Below, in pieces: positions 47,685 through 56,290 of a DNA stretch of 64,000 bases (positions are counted from its first letter, which is position 1; every line of letters begins with the position of its first letter). The stretch comes from Streptomyces tuirus (lineage in GTDB: Bacteria > Actinomycetota > Actinomycetes > Streptomycetales > Streptomycetaceae), in assembly GCA_018195615.1 (NCBI GenBank), contig JAGTPG010000002.1:5139501-5203500 (forward strand), read 5' to 3'. The position numbers and the translations under genes were made by a program. Below the pieces are notes generated by a model. That model saw only the letters and a program-made list of their open reading frames with translations. It ran no database searches and had not been told where the DNA came from.

Positions 47685-48521
47685 ATGACGCAAACACAGC
47701 ACGGAAGGACGCTGGTTCTCGCGGGGACGGGCAAGACCGGACGCCGCGTGGTGGCCAGGCTGGTGTCGCGGGAGCTGCCGGTAAGGATCGGCTCCCGCAG
47801 CGGTGCGCCGCCCTTCGACTGGCATGACCGAACCACCTGGGAGCACGCCGTTCAGGGTGTGCGGTCGGTGTATGTGGCCTACCACCCGGACGCCGGCTTC
47901 CCCGGGGCCGCGCAGGCCGTCGGTTCGTTCTCGGACCTCGCGGTGCGCTGCGGCGTCCAGCGGCTGGTGTTGCTGGCGGACCGCGGCGCAAGTGAAGCGG
48001 AGCGCTGCGAGCAGGCGGTGCGCACCAGCGGCGCGGAGTGGACCATCGTGCGCACCGGCTTCATCTCCCAGAACTTCAGCGAAGACGTCCTGACCGACGC
48101 GATCAAGGCAGGGTTGGTGGCCCTGCCGGCAGGCGACGTGGCCGAACCGTTCACCGACGCCGAAGACATCGCCGACGTCGCCGCAGCGGCCCTGACAGAA
48201 GAGGGCCACACCGGCGAGACCTACGAAGTGACCGGACCACGGCTGCTGACATTCACCGACGCGGTCGCCGAAATCGCACGACAGACGGGACGCACGATCC
48301 GTTACGTGCCGGTCAGTAAGGAGCAGTTCGCCACCACCCTGACCGAACAGGGAACGCCGGCGGGGTTCGCCGGCCCCCTGACAGATCTCATGGCGGAGGT
48401 CTTCGACGGCCGCAGGGCCCACCTCGCCGACGGCGTCCACCGCGCCCTCGGGCGAGGGCCCCGAGACTTCACCGACTACGTCCGCAACACCGCCCGCACC
48501 GGAGTCTGGACTCCCACCTGA
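47685..48521 (+). CDS. NmrA-like NAD(P)-binding protein
   Basis: An intact 278-residue atypical SDR: LVLAGTGKTGRRVVARLVSRE is the nucleotide-binding loop, followed by VRSVYVAYHPDAGFPGAAQAV, EWTIVRTGFISQNFSED and TYEVTGPRLLTFTDAVAEIA (short pieces). Members include NmrA redox sensors and NAD(P)H:quinone oxidoreductases of the QOR2 kind. ATG 47685 follows TGGCAGC. An AraC-type regulator is divergent, 81 bases away, a pairing common for such inducible oxidoreductases. Confidence 0.85.
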   Translation: MTQTQHGRTLVLAGTGKTGRRVVARLVSRELPVRIGSRSGAPPFDWHDRTTWEHAVQGVRSVYVAYHPDAGFPGAAQAVGSFSDLAVRCGVQRLVLLADRGASEAERCEQAVRTSGAEWTIVRTGFISQNFSEDVLTDAIKAGLVALPAGDVAEPFTDAEDIADVAAAALTEEGHTGETYEVTGPRLLTFTDAVAEIARQTGRTIRYVPVSKEQFATTLTEQGTPAGFAGPLTDLMAEVFDGRRAHLADGVHRALGRGPRDFTDYVRNTARTGVWTPT

Positions 48522-48846
48522 CCGTGCAACCTGGCAACACACTTCCCCTGGGCGAACGGGCTCTGTGCTTGGCTCGGCCATGTCGGATGACCGGGCTCGG
48601 AGGCACTTCGCGTGAGGACCTCCTGGACCTGCCAGGCGGGGTCGTCGACCGGCACCCAGCCGAAGATCACGGAACGTGCGCTGAAGAACTCCAGCGCCTA
48701 CCCGCCGTGATCGCGTTTGCAGCTAAAACCCTTACGCTGAGCGGCAATTGCACGCCAAGTACAAGTCATGGCATGCTCACGACGTCACTCGCAGTGCATG
48801 CGCAAACGCGTGCCGGTGCATGGTGCAGACCAAGAGAAGAGACCCC
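48522..48846. other. Intergenic region without a supported gene
   Basis: No reading frame with Streptomyces-like codon bias and a start was found in these 325 bases. The AT-richer part (48715-48800) probably holds the promoter of the small secreted protein that follows. Confidence 0.5.
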
Positions 48847-49194
48847 GTGCTGAAGAACCGTGTCGCCGCTGCGGCGGCCTCCGCCGCACTCGCGGTTGCG
48901 TCCCTGAGCCTGGCGGCGCCCGCCAACGCCGCGCCCGCCGACGCCACGTCCGCCCAAGCGGCCGGCTGCTCGAACAGGCCGATCAAGGCGAAGGAGAGCG
49001 TCAACATTCGGAAGAAGCCCACGGCGACCGCCACCGCCGTCGGCCTCTTCCCCAAGGGAGCAAACGGCTGCTACGACAGCGGCATGGACGGCCAGAAGTA
49101 CAACGTCTGTGGCAAGAAGTCCACCGTCTGGAGCTACATCACCTACAAGGGCATGAAGGGCTGGGTCGCAGAGGCCTGCGTCAAGTTCGTCTGA
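48847..49194 (+). CDS. Small secreted SH3-like protein
   Basis: A 115-residue exported protein: a signal peptide (LKNRVAAAAASAALAVAS, cleavage near ANA-AP) and a mature domain of about 70 residues, IKAKESVNIRKKPTATATAVG and YITYKGMKGWVAEACVKFV, which is a bacterial SH3-like fold with four cysteines likely in two disulfides. GTG 48847 is preferred (GAAGAG 7 bases before); ATG 48820 would add nine residues. A 14-bp hairpin follows. Such proteins bind cell wall or act as small toxins/inhibitors; the function is unknown. Confidence 0.8.
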   Translation: MLKNRVAAAAASAALAVASLSLAAPANAAPADATSAQAAGCSNRPIKAKESVNIRKKPTATATAVGLFPKGANGCYDSGMDGQKYNVCGKKSTVWSYITYKGMKGWVAEACVKFV

Positions 49195-49260
49195 CCTCGA
49201 CGGGTAACCCGGGAGGGCGCCCCGGCCACCACCCGGTGGCCGTCGCCGCTGATGTCAGAA

Positions 49261-49295
49261 GCCGACCACCTGCCAAAGTCCGGCAGGTGGTCGGC
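49261..49295. terminator. 14-bp perfect hairpin after the SH3-like gene
   Basis: Arms 49261-49274 and 49282-49295 are exact inverted repeats with a 7-base loop AAAGTCC, 67 bases after the stop. No T tract follows. Confidence 0.65.
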
Positions 49296-49440
49296 CCTGG
49301 TCTGTGATGCAGCTGCCCCCGACATGGTTGCGGCTGGGCTCGACGAGATGGTGCGCCGGGCGTGCGAAGACCGCAAGGAAGTGTTGCGATCGCAGAGGTG
49401 GGGGCGCTGCCCTGGGGAGGACGCCCCCACCGCAGGAGTG

Positions 49441-49851
49441 TCAGCGTCGGCTGGGTGCCAGGTCCGTGTTCGCGACCTGCTTCGCGAGCTTCGGGCGCTC
49501 GATGAGCAGGTCGGAGGCGATCGGGTCGCGGAAGTATTTCTTGTACAGCCTGATGTAGGTGCCGTCGTCGATCATCGCGTCGATCTGGTCGTCGATGCCC
49601 TTGAGCAACGCGGGATCGCCGTCCTTGCGCATCGGGAAGGCGCTGCCCTGGAGGCTTGGCAGTTTCACGGCGATGCGCACCGGTTCCTTCGCGACGTACG
49701 CGTCCGCGCTGGCACCGCCGAGAACGGCTGCGTCGATGCCTCCCGAGAGCAGCTGGGTGATCAGGGCGGTCTGGTCCTTGAACTTCACCAGCTTCGCTCG
49801 GATCATCTCGCGGTTGACGAAGGTCTCCTGCACGGAGCCGCTGACGGGGCG
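49441..49851 (-). pseudogene. Amino-acid-type ABC binding protein, C-terminal remnant
   Basis: About 137 residues of a family-3 solute-binding protein: GSVQETFVNREMIRAKLVKF, LITQLLSGGIDAAVLGGASAD, GSAFPMRKDGDPALLKGID and IDAMIDDGTYIRLYKKYFRDP. This is the second lobe of a polar amino-acid receptor. The signal peptide and first lobe are missing; upstream of about 49855 the sequence belongs to another, plus-strand fragment. It is a remnant. Confidence 0.7.
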
Positions 49852-49865
49852 TGAAATTCCACCAC

Positions 49866-49979
49866 CTCCTGGTCGTCTCACTCGGCGGTAACGGCCAGTA
49901 CGAGCACGTCATCAACGACACCGGCGCCCCGACATCAGGCACATCGACCGTCCCGTCCAACGTGGTCTCCTATCCCTGA
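49866..49979 (+). pseudogene. 3-prime fragment of an unidentified gene
   Basis: A short open stretch with strong coding-type third-base bias (VVSLGGNGQYEHVINDTGAP, TSGTSTVPSNVVSYP) ends in TGA at 49979. It has no start and abuts the binding-protein remnant, as if cut by the same junction. I do not recognise the family. Confidence 0.3.
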
Positions 49980-50223
49980 GTTCGCCGCTCATCGAACATC
50001 GCGTCGATCAGTCAGCAGATCAAAGGATTCCGGCCTTGCCCGTCGCCGCGGGGGTAGCCGGAGACCGGCAGCTCCACGGCATCGATCAGTGGTTGTCCCC
50101 TGACCCGGGCAGGTTCGCGAGGGCCGGCGGCCGCGACAGGGTGTGCCCGAAGGACCACGTTGCGGGCTCGCCGCGGTCCGGGAGCAGCCGGGCCGCGGCG
50201 AGTAAGTGACCTGCGGGAGGGGC
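49980..50223. other. Intergenic region without a supported gene
   Basis: No coding frame or clear structured element was seen in these 244 bases. Confidence 0.4.
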
Positions 50224-51117
50224 TCAGCTGCCGGTGAGGGAGATGGCCAGGTCCGTGATGTTCAGGGGGAACCTGGACTTGGTGGGGTCGTCCGTCACGG
50301 GCGTGGCCTCGCCGGTGAAGAGGTTGACGCTGTAGAGGGAGGGCCTGGTGGCGCCGGAGGGCGTGAGAGTGGCGAAGGCGGCGTTGCCGACCGTCTTGCC
50401 GCCCGACAGGGTGCTGAAGATGTCCATGCCCGCGTTGATCTGCGCGTCGATGCCGAGGCTGCCGGTCGCCGCCAGCGTGCCGTTGTTGGCCGGGGACTGG
50501 ATGACGACCTGGTCGCCGGCCGTGTTGATGTCGAACAGCGTGGTCCCGGTGGCCCCGTTGAGGTCGTTGTTCGTGTAGGCGGCGGCGGAGACGCCCTTGG
50601 TCGTGCCCTCGATCGGCGGGGTGGTGAGGTTCAGGTCCTGGATGGTCGTGTGGTCGTTGAGGTTGTGCCGCAGGTTCTGGCCGTTGTCGCTGATCACACG
50701 CAGCCGGTCGGCGGCCGGGTTGAAGTCGACGCCGAAGTTCGTGCCGTGCAGCGAGTACTGGAGCTGGGACACCTTGGTGATCACGACGTCCGTGGTGGCC
50801 GGCGGGGTCTTGATCGTGTAGATGCCGCCCTTGTTGCCGACGCCGTACATCAGGCCGTTCTGCACCCGGAAGTCGATGCCGATCAGAGCCGTGTCGCCAC
50901 TGAGCCCGATGACGTCCCTGACCCAGTCGAGCACGTTCGGCCGGTCGGTGGTGAACGTGGCCATCTGGGTGCCGTCACCTGTGATCCCGAACGCGCGCAG
51001 GCCGGGAGTGGCGGCGGGAGCGGCCGAGCCACTGCCCGGCGCGCTCAGCATGAGCGCTGTCGACGTGGCCACGACCGCTACCGCCGCCGCGATTCTCTTT
51101 CTCGTTCCTGCTTTCAT
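50224..51117 (-). CDS. Secreted DUF4394 protein
   Basis: An intact 297-residue exported protein with a signal peptide (KRIAAAVAVVATSTALMLSAPG, cleavage near SAAPA) and a beta-rich DUF4394 domain: repeats such as IGIDFRVQNGLMYGVGNKGGIYT, TNFGVDFNPAADRLRVISDNGQNLR and SLYSVNLFTGEATPV suggest a propeller-like fold. The function is unknown. ATG 51117 follows GGGAGGGAAACACCG. It is divergent from the PucR-like regulator, 320 bases away. Confidence 0.85.
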   Translation of the reverse strand: MKAGTRKRIAAAVAVVATSTALMLSAPGSGSAAPAATPGLRAFGITGDGTQMATFTTDRPNVLDWVRDVIGLSGDTALIGIDFRVQNGLMYGVGNKGGIYTIKTPPATTDVVITKVSQLQYSLHGTNFGVDFNPAADRLRVISDNGQNLRHNLNDHTTIQDLNLTTPPIEGTTKGVSAAAYTNNDLNGATGTTLFDINTAGDQVVIQSPANNGTLAATGSLGIDAQINAGMDIFSTLSGGKTVGNAAFATLTPSGATRPSLYSVNLFTGEATPVTDDPTKSRFPLNITDLAISLTGS

Positions 51118-51437
51118 CGGTGTTTCCCTCCCGTTTGAACAAGCACCATTGAGTGGCGCGCGGATGAGAGATTCCCGTACCGATTCCCGCGCTGATCCGG
51201 AGTGGTGGCCGGAATGAATGCTGTGGTGTTCCCCCGCGGGCTGGTACGCGGTTCCCATTAAGGCCAGTTCACAGTGTCTCCACAAGTGGAACAGGCGATG
51301 GGAATGCCCCGATCCAGGGATTTTGTGCACTGTGACAAAGTGCCCCAGACGCGGTCGTCTCCGATGTGCGCAGAGTGATAAATGCCGTCCGGATTTCCCC
51401 TGTCGGCCTCTTCTGCCGGAATGGCATCCTCGCGCCC
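51118..51437. promoter_or_regulatory. Divergent intergenic region, DUF4394/PucR-like
   Basis: This 320-base gap contains no supported gene. It is AT-richer around 51240-51330 (e.g. TTTTGTGCACTGTGACAAAGTG) and should contain both promoters. Confidence 0.4.
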
Positions 51438-52702
51438 ATGGGGAGCTTCTTCGCCGAGTTGGCCCGGCAGGCGTCGGCCAACGCGCGCCGGGAGGTCGAG
51501 GCGTACGCGCGCGAGATCCCGGAGTTCGGGTTCCTGGACACGAACTCCCGGGCGCGGGCCGAGACGCTGGAGTACGCGTTATGGTTGCGCCGCCGCACGG
51601 TCGAACTGTCCCGGACAACAGCGAGTTGAGCGACGACGACCTCGGCTGCATCGCGGCGATCGGCGAGTTGCGGGCCGCAGCGGGGATGCCGCTCGATGCA
51701 CGGCAGCGGGTCCTGCGACTGCACACCTCACTCATGCTGCGCGAGATCAACGAAGCGACCGAAGCTCAGCGCGGCGTCGGCGTCGACGAACTCATGCGGA
51801 TGATGAGCTGGTTCGCCGCGCAGGGAGAACGCGGTATCCGTGCCTACAGTCAGGGATTCGTGACGGCGCTGCGACACCGTCTGCCGTACGTCGAGCAGGC
51901 CGCCCTGCTGGCCAGGTCGTTGCTGAACGGAGACCCCATATCGGCGGAACTCGCTTCGGCGCTGGGCATGGAACTGCCCGAGCGCTGCGCAGTGACGGTG
52001 ATCCGGGTGCCGGACCGTCCCGCCGGCGATCTCGACCTGGAAACCGAGATCGAGGCGCTGGTGAAAACCCACCACGCGCCGATCACGTGGTGCCCGGGCA
52101 GTGGAAGCAGGAGCGGTGAGCTGATTGCCTTGGTTCCCTTGCGTCCCGCCACACCCCCGGCGTCTCCGGGGCCCAGTACCGCCGAGACCGTACAGCCGCA
52201 CTCCGTACCCGACCTTGCACCCGACCTCTTGCCCGACCTCGTCTCCGATCTCGTACGGGACTTCGCCCAGGCTCTCGGTCGCCCCTGTGCCGCCGGCACC
52301 GCCACCTCACCGCTGTCCGAGGTTGCCGACGCCCTCGACCTGGCCCGGCGGATCAGCAGGGCGGCGCCGCTGCGACGGGCGTCCGCTCGGCTGCGGCCGC
52401 ACACCGTGTCGGACGTGTTCGTCGAACTCGCCGTCGCAGACGTGCCGTTCGTCGACGAATGGCTCCACGCCGTGGGCCGGAGCCTGCAGCCCGGCCCGGA
52501 CCTCCTTGTCACGCTTGACGCGTACTATCGCCACGACATGCACCGCGGCGCCACGGCGGCAGCCCTCAACGTCCACCCCCGCACCCTGGACTATCGCCTC
52601 CGCCGGGTGCGGGAGCTCACCGGCATCGATCCCGGCTCGACGCGCGGCGTGCGCGTTTTCAGCTCCGTCGTCACGCGGCGCCTGTCGGAAGCGTGGCACT
52701 GA
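51438..52702 (+). CDS. PucR-type helix-turn-helix transcriptional regulator (one frameshift)
   Basis: A CdaR/PucR-like regulator of about 421 residues. The C-terminal HTH is LLVTLDAYYRHDMHRGATAAALNVHPRTL (pieces) with DYRLRRVRELTGIDPGST, the hallmark of PucR C-terminal domains. The central part (GVDELMRMMSWFAAQGERGI and AVTVIRVPDRPAG) is GGDEF-like or a ligand domain. The start ATG 51438 gives MGSFFAELARQASANARREVE. One C added near 51615 joins TVELS to PDNSELSDDDLGC. It may control the divergent DUF4394 gene. Confidence 0.8.
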
Positions 52703-52994
52703 ACCGGGCGACCATCCAGAGCCGAGATGCGTGCCGAGGCGGGCATCATGCTGTCTGACCTGTGCTTCAGCTGCGGTGCGGTGGGGTCGGGTCAAGGCTC
52801 GGGGCTCGCGTTGCGCGCGGGAGTTCTCGCAGGATCCAGCGCCCGGATGATGCGGATCAGGCCGGACGTGGGCCGGCCGCGAGGCGGACCGGCTTGCCAC
52901 GGCACCGACGCCGCCTCAGACGCCGCGCCAGGGGCAGACGTCAGGCTGGGATCACCCTCTGTGGTCGCCAGTGCTCTTGAGTGACGTTGCGGTA
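52703..52994. other. Intergenic region without a supported gene
   Basis: Open frames exist here but none has a credible start or family resemblance. It lies between convergent genes. Confidence 0.4.
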
Positions 52995-53516
52995 TCACGA
53001 GTGCCTGTGCGTGGCCCGGCCGTACCCGCCGGAGGCTTCGAGTCGCACGAAGGGAATGGCCTGTCCTGCCTGGCGGAACGATGCCTCGCCGCCGTCAATG
53101 GGGAGTCCCATGAACGCGCACAGTCGGCGGGCGGTGCGCGGGTGTCTGCGCGCGTAGCCGGCCATGACCTCGGCGCCTTCCTCGGGCGGCAGGAAGTGCG
53201 CGGTGACGGCGTGCGGGCGGTTGCCGAACCGGATCAGGGTCTTGGGCTGGGCGCGCAGGTTCAGGTACCAGTCGGCCCGCGGGCCGAAGCCGGAGGCGAC
53301 CGTCCAACTCGGCTCCGCCGGGTCGTGGGACACGACCTCGAGGACCGTCATGCGGTCGCGGTCGGAGACCCGGCCGGTGTGGTGGAGCAGGAGGAGCCGC
53401 TTTCCGAAGAGAGGGCCGAGCCCCGCGCGGTAGAGCAGGATCGGCAGGCGCAGGGCCAGGCGTCGCCACCCGCTGGGAAGCCGCGGGCGGCGGGGCGCGG
53501 TGTCTCCGTCGGTCAT
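52995..53516 (-). CDS. Deazaflavin (F420)-dependent nitroreductase-family protein
   Basis: A 173-residue Ddn-like split-barrel protein: RAGLGPLFGKRLLLLHHTGRVSDRDRMTVLEVV (pieces), DPAEPSWTVASGFGPRADWYLNLRAQP and TAHFLPPEEGAEVMAGYARRHP. The GFGxxxxWYxNL and HTGRxS motifs are diagnostic of the Rv3547/Rv1558 family, which uses F420H2 to reduce quinones or nitro compounds. ATG 53516 gives MTDGDTAPRR. It is divergent from the phosphatase gene, with a palindrome at 53601-53623 in the shared region. Confidence 0.85.
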   Translation of the reverse strand: MTDGDTAPRRPRLPSGWRRLALRLPILLYRAGLGPLFGKRLLLLHHTGRVSDRDRMTVLEVVSHDPAEPSWTVASGFGPRADWYLNLRAQPKTLIRFGNRPHAVTAHFLPPEEGAEVMAGYARRHPRTARRLCAFMGLPIDGGEASFRQAGQAIPFVRLEASGGYGRATHRHS

Positions 53517-53600
53517 GATGGGGCCTTCCGCGTGTCGGGAATGTCGCCTCGCGGACTCGATTGGGTAAAGGACCCGAAGCGGGAGTCGTCTCACGGAGGC

Positions 53601-53623
53601 CACCTTTGCATAGTCTAAAGGTG
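53601..53623. promoter_or_regulatory. Palindrome in the oxidoreductase/phosphatase divergent region
   Basis: CACCTTT (53601-53607) and AAAGGTG (53617-53623) are perfect arms around a 9-base centre GCATAGTCT. The position, between divergent starts, fits an operator. Confidence 0.5.
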
Positions 53624-53687
53624 AGGGAGGGGCGCCTGCGGGTAAGGGGGGCGGCTCTCGACAGCCGCGACATCGCAGGAGTGCCGC

Positions 53688-54775
53688 ATGACCGACCGGA
53701 AGCCGGCGTCGGGCTGGACGCTGCTGTCCTGCATGCCGGTCCTGGTGATGGCGGTGGTCGCGGTGACGGACATCGTGGCGGGGCCGGGTGTCGGGTTCCT
53801 GCCGCTGGTATCTCTCGGGCCGGCCTTCGCCGGGCTGGTTGGAGGATGGCGCCGCACGGCCTGGTTCGGGCTCGCGGCCCTTGTGCTGTGCGTCGCGCTC
53901 GGGCTGTACGACGGACTCTTCGACGGGCGCCGGGGCTATACCGCGCTGGCCTCGGTGGCCGGTGTGACCGGTGTGGGTGTCGCGGCCGCGGTGATGCGCT
54001 CGCGCCGGGAGGCGGAGCTGGCCAGTGTGCGGTCGATCGCGGAGGTGGCCCAGCGGGTGCTGCTGCGGCCGGTGCCGTTGACCGCCGGGCCGCTGCAGGC
54101 GGCGGTGTCGTACACGTCGGCGGTGGCCGAGGCGCGGATCGGCGGGGACCTGTATGAGGTGGTGGCCTCCCCGCACGGCGTGCGGGTCATCGTCGGAGAC
54201 GTCCAGGGCAAGGGCCTGGCCGCGGTGGAGACGGCGGCGGTGGTGCTGGGCGCTTTCCGGGAGGCGGCGTACGACGAGGCCGACCTGTCGGGGCTCGGCG
54301 AGCGTTTGGAGCGCAGCGTGGCCCGGGAGTTGGAGGGGGAGAAGTTCGTCACCGCGATCCTCGCCGAGATCGGCACGGCTCATGAGGCGGTCTTCCTCAA
54401 CTACGGGCATCCGGCGCCGATGATCGTGCGCGCGGACGGCACGGTCGACTTCCCGCAGCCGCACTCCTTCGCCCTGCCGTTGGGCCTCGGGGCGCACGGA
54501 AACGAGGGCCCGAAACCCTATCGGGTGGGCTTCGCCCGGGCGAGCAGCTTCTGCTGTACACCGACGGCGTCACCGAGGCCCGCGACGAGGACGGCCGCTT
54601 CTATCCCGTCGGTGAGCGGGCGCACCTGCTGAAGGACCCGGACGCGCACCGTGCCCTGGAGGCCGTGCGGGAGGATCTCGCCCAGCACTGCGTCGGACCG
54701 CCCCACGACGACGCCGCGATGCTGCTGCTGCGTTACCACGATCATGGGGAAGGAAAATCCGTTCCCACCACGTGA
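53688..54775 (+). CDS. Membrane-anchored SpoIIE-type PP2C phosphatase (one frameshift)
   Basis: About 362 residues: four N-terminal spans (MPVLVMAVVAVTDIVAG, PLVSLGPAFAGLVGG, AWFGLAALVLCVALGL, VAGVTGVGVAAAVM), a linker, then a SpoIIE/PP2C phosphatase domain with EARIGGDLYEVVASPHGVRVIVGDVQGKGL (pieces; metal-binding Asp in GGD and GDVQGKG), LNYGHPAPM and YTDGVTEARD. It would dephosphorylate an anti-sigma-factor antagonist. The frame breaks near 54538 (VGFAR to GEQLLLYTDG) and is restored by one C. ATG 53688 follows AGGAGTGCCGC. Confidence 0.85.
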
Positions 54776-54809
54776 GTGAGCAGGCGCTGCTGCACGGTAG
54801 AAAGGACGC

Positions 54810-55346
54810 ATGCCGGAGCGTGAGACCCCCACGGGGACGATGGACGACGTGGACGTGGTGACCCGGTCGGTGCTGACCGCGTCCCGCCTGCTGGTGGCGG
54901 TCTCCGCGCGCTCCCTCGCCGCTGTCGAGGAACGGGTGACGCTCCCGCAGTTCCGAATGCTGGTGGTGCTGTCCACCCGCGGCGCCACCAAGCTCGTCAC
55001 GCTCGCCGACCTGCTCCAGGTCGCACCGTCCACCGCCATGCGGATGGTCGACCGGCTGATCGCCGCCGGGCTCGCCGACCGGCAGTCCAACCCCGGCAAC
55101 CGCCGAGAGACCCTGCTCCAGCTCACGGAGGAGGGCCGCCGCACGGTCGCGGACGTCACCGCCCGCCGCCGCGCCGCGATCGCCGAGATCGTGGAGCGGC
55201 TCACCCCGACGCAGCGACTGGCCCTCATCGAGGCGCTGGCAGCCTTCAACGAAGCAGGGGGAGAGCCACTCGCTCCGGACCGGGACGACACGGAGTCGCA
55301 CCCGCTGGGCTGGGCGATGGATGTTCCCGTGGCCGGCGACGCCTGA
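54810..55346 (+). CDS. MarR-family transcriptional regulator
   Basis: An intact 178-residue MarR regulator: VSARSLAAVEERVTLPQFRMLVVLSTRGAT (pieces), the wing-helix LADLLQVAPSTAMRMVDRLIAAGLADRQ and NRRETLLQLTEEGRRTV. ATG 54810 follows AGAAAGGACGC. It lies 34 bases after the phosphatase. The palindrome TTGCATAATGCAA starts 37 bases after its stop and recurs at two nearby promoters, so these sites are the best candidates for its operators. Confidence 0.88.
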   Translation: MPERETPTGTMDDVDVVTRSVLTASRLLVAVSARSLAAVEERVTLPQFRMLVVLSTRGATKLVTLADLLQVAPSTAMRMVDRLIAAGLADRQSNPGNRRETLLQLTEEGRRTVADVTARRRAAIAEIVERLTPTQRLALIEALAAFNEAGGEPLAPDRDDTESHPLGWAMDVPVAGDA

Positions 55347-55382
55347 CGCGCCCGGGCCGGTCTTCTCCGCCCGCCGACCGTT

Positions 55383-55395
55383 TTGCATAATGCAA
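55383..55395. promoter_or_regulatory. MarR-type operator, site 1
   Basis: TTGCATAATGCAA is a perfect 6-bp inverted repeat around a central base, 88 bases before the membrane-protein ATG at 55483. The same sequence with the central base changed occurs at 58097-58109. Confidence 0.7.
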
Positions 55396-55482
55396 GCGAA
55401 TCGTGAAGGGAACCGGCCCCGCTGCCGGACCCCGGCAGTGCGGCCCCTGCGGGCGGAGGCGAGGCGGAAAGGGGTGGCACGC

Positions 55483-56186
55483 ATGCGGCGTGGACGGCAC
55501 TCCGCGACCGGTGCGGCACCGCATCTGATGGCGCGTCTGCGCGGCATGGTGTGGGGGCCGGCCGAGTTCGTGGGGCCGCCACCGTTCCGGCTGACCGCGA
55601 AGGGCTTCCTCGCGGGGTCCCTGGCAGCGGGTGCGATTATCGGCAGTACGGTCGCAGGTGCCTGGTACGGGATCCCCGGACTGGCCGCCGGGAAGGCGGT
55701 CTGGTATGTGCCGCCCTGCTCGTTCTGTACCTGTGCCGGGTGCGGGCAGGACGTGCGCTGGTCGGTGTCGTCGCGGTGCTCGCGGTCTGCCTCGCCCTTC
55801 GGACGCCCCCGGCCGCGGCGGGTGTCGTGCTGGCGGAGCGAGGGCGTGTGGAGTCCGTGGTGGTGACCTCGGTCGATGGCGGCTCGACAGATGTCCCGGG
55901 TGGTGGCCGCTACCTTTGTTCGGTGATCGACCAGTACGGCGTTCCCATGAAGGTCCGTATCTGGCGCGGTTGCGAGCAGACCACCCGGCCTGGTGACGCG
56001 ATCGCCGTCGTGTACGACGTGAAGGGGCGGGTGCCGCCGCGTGGTGCGGAGGGAGGAGGGACCGCCCTGGACGCCCTGAGCGGACTCGGCGGCTGGCTGG
56101 CCGGGCTCGTGTCCGCCTGTGTGGTCGCCGTCGTGCGTTCCTACCGGCTCTCCATTCCTGATCGAGCGGCTCCTACGACGCCCTGA
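55483..56186 (+). CDS. Membrane protein, function unknown (one frameshift)
   Basis: About 234 residues with three to four spans: FRLTAKGFLAGSLAAGAIIGS, LLVLYLCRVRAGRALVGVVAVLAVCLAL (pieces) and a C-terminal GGWLAGLVSACVVAVVRS, enclosing a soluble domain of about 80 residues (GVVLAERGRVESVVVTSVDGG, YGVPMKVRIWRGCEQTTRPGD). The frame breaks near 55710 and one G joins KAVWY to GAALLVLYL. ATG 55483 is used; GTG 55474 is possible. It is the first gene after the MarR-type operator. No family recognised. Confidence 0.65.
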
Positions 56187-56290
56187 GGCCGACCGCGGGG
56201 CCGCACTCCGGTTCCGCCGGTCCCGTCGCGCGCCCCGGTCCGAGCAGCGCCCTCGGCGGCCGGAGCGGCGCGGCGTAGGGCTGGAGTTGC

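Noticed and set aside
52740..52985. 81-codon plus-strand frame after the PucR-like gene
   Set aside because: It has no ribosome-binding site or family features and lies between convergent genes.
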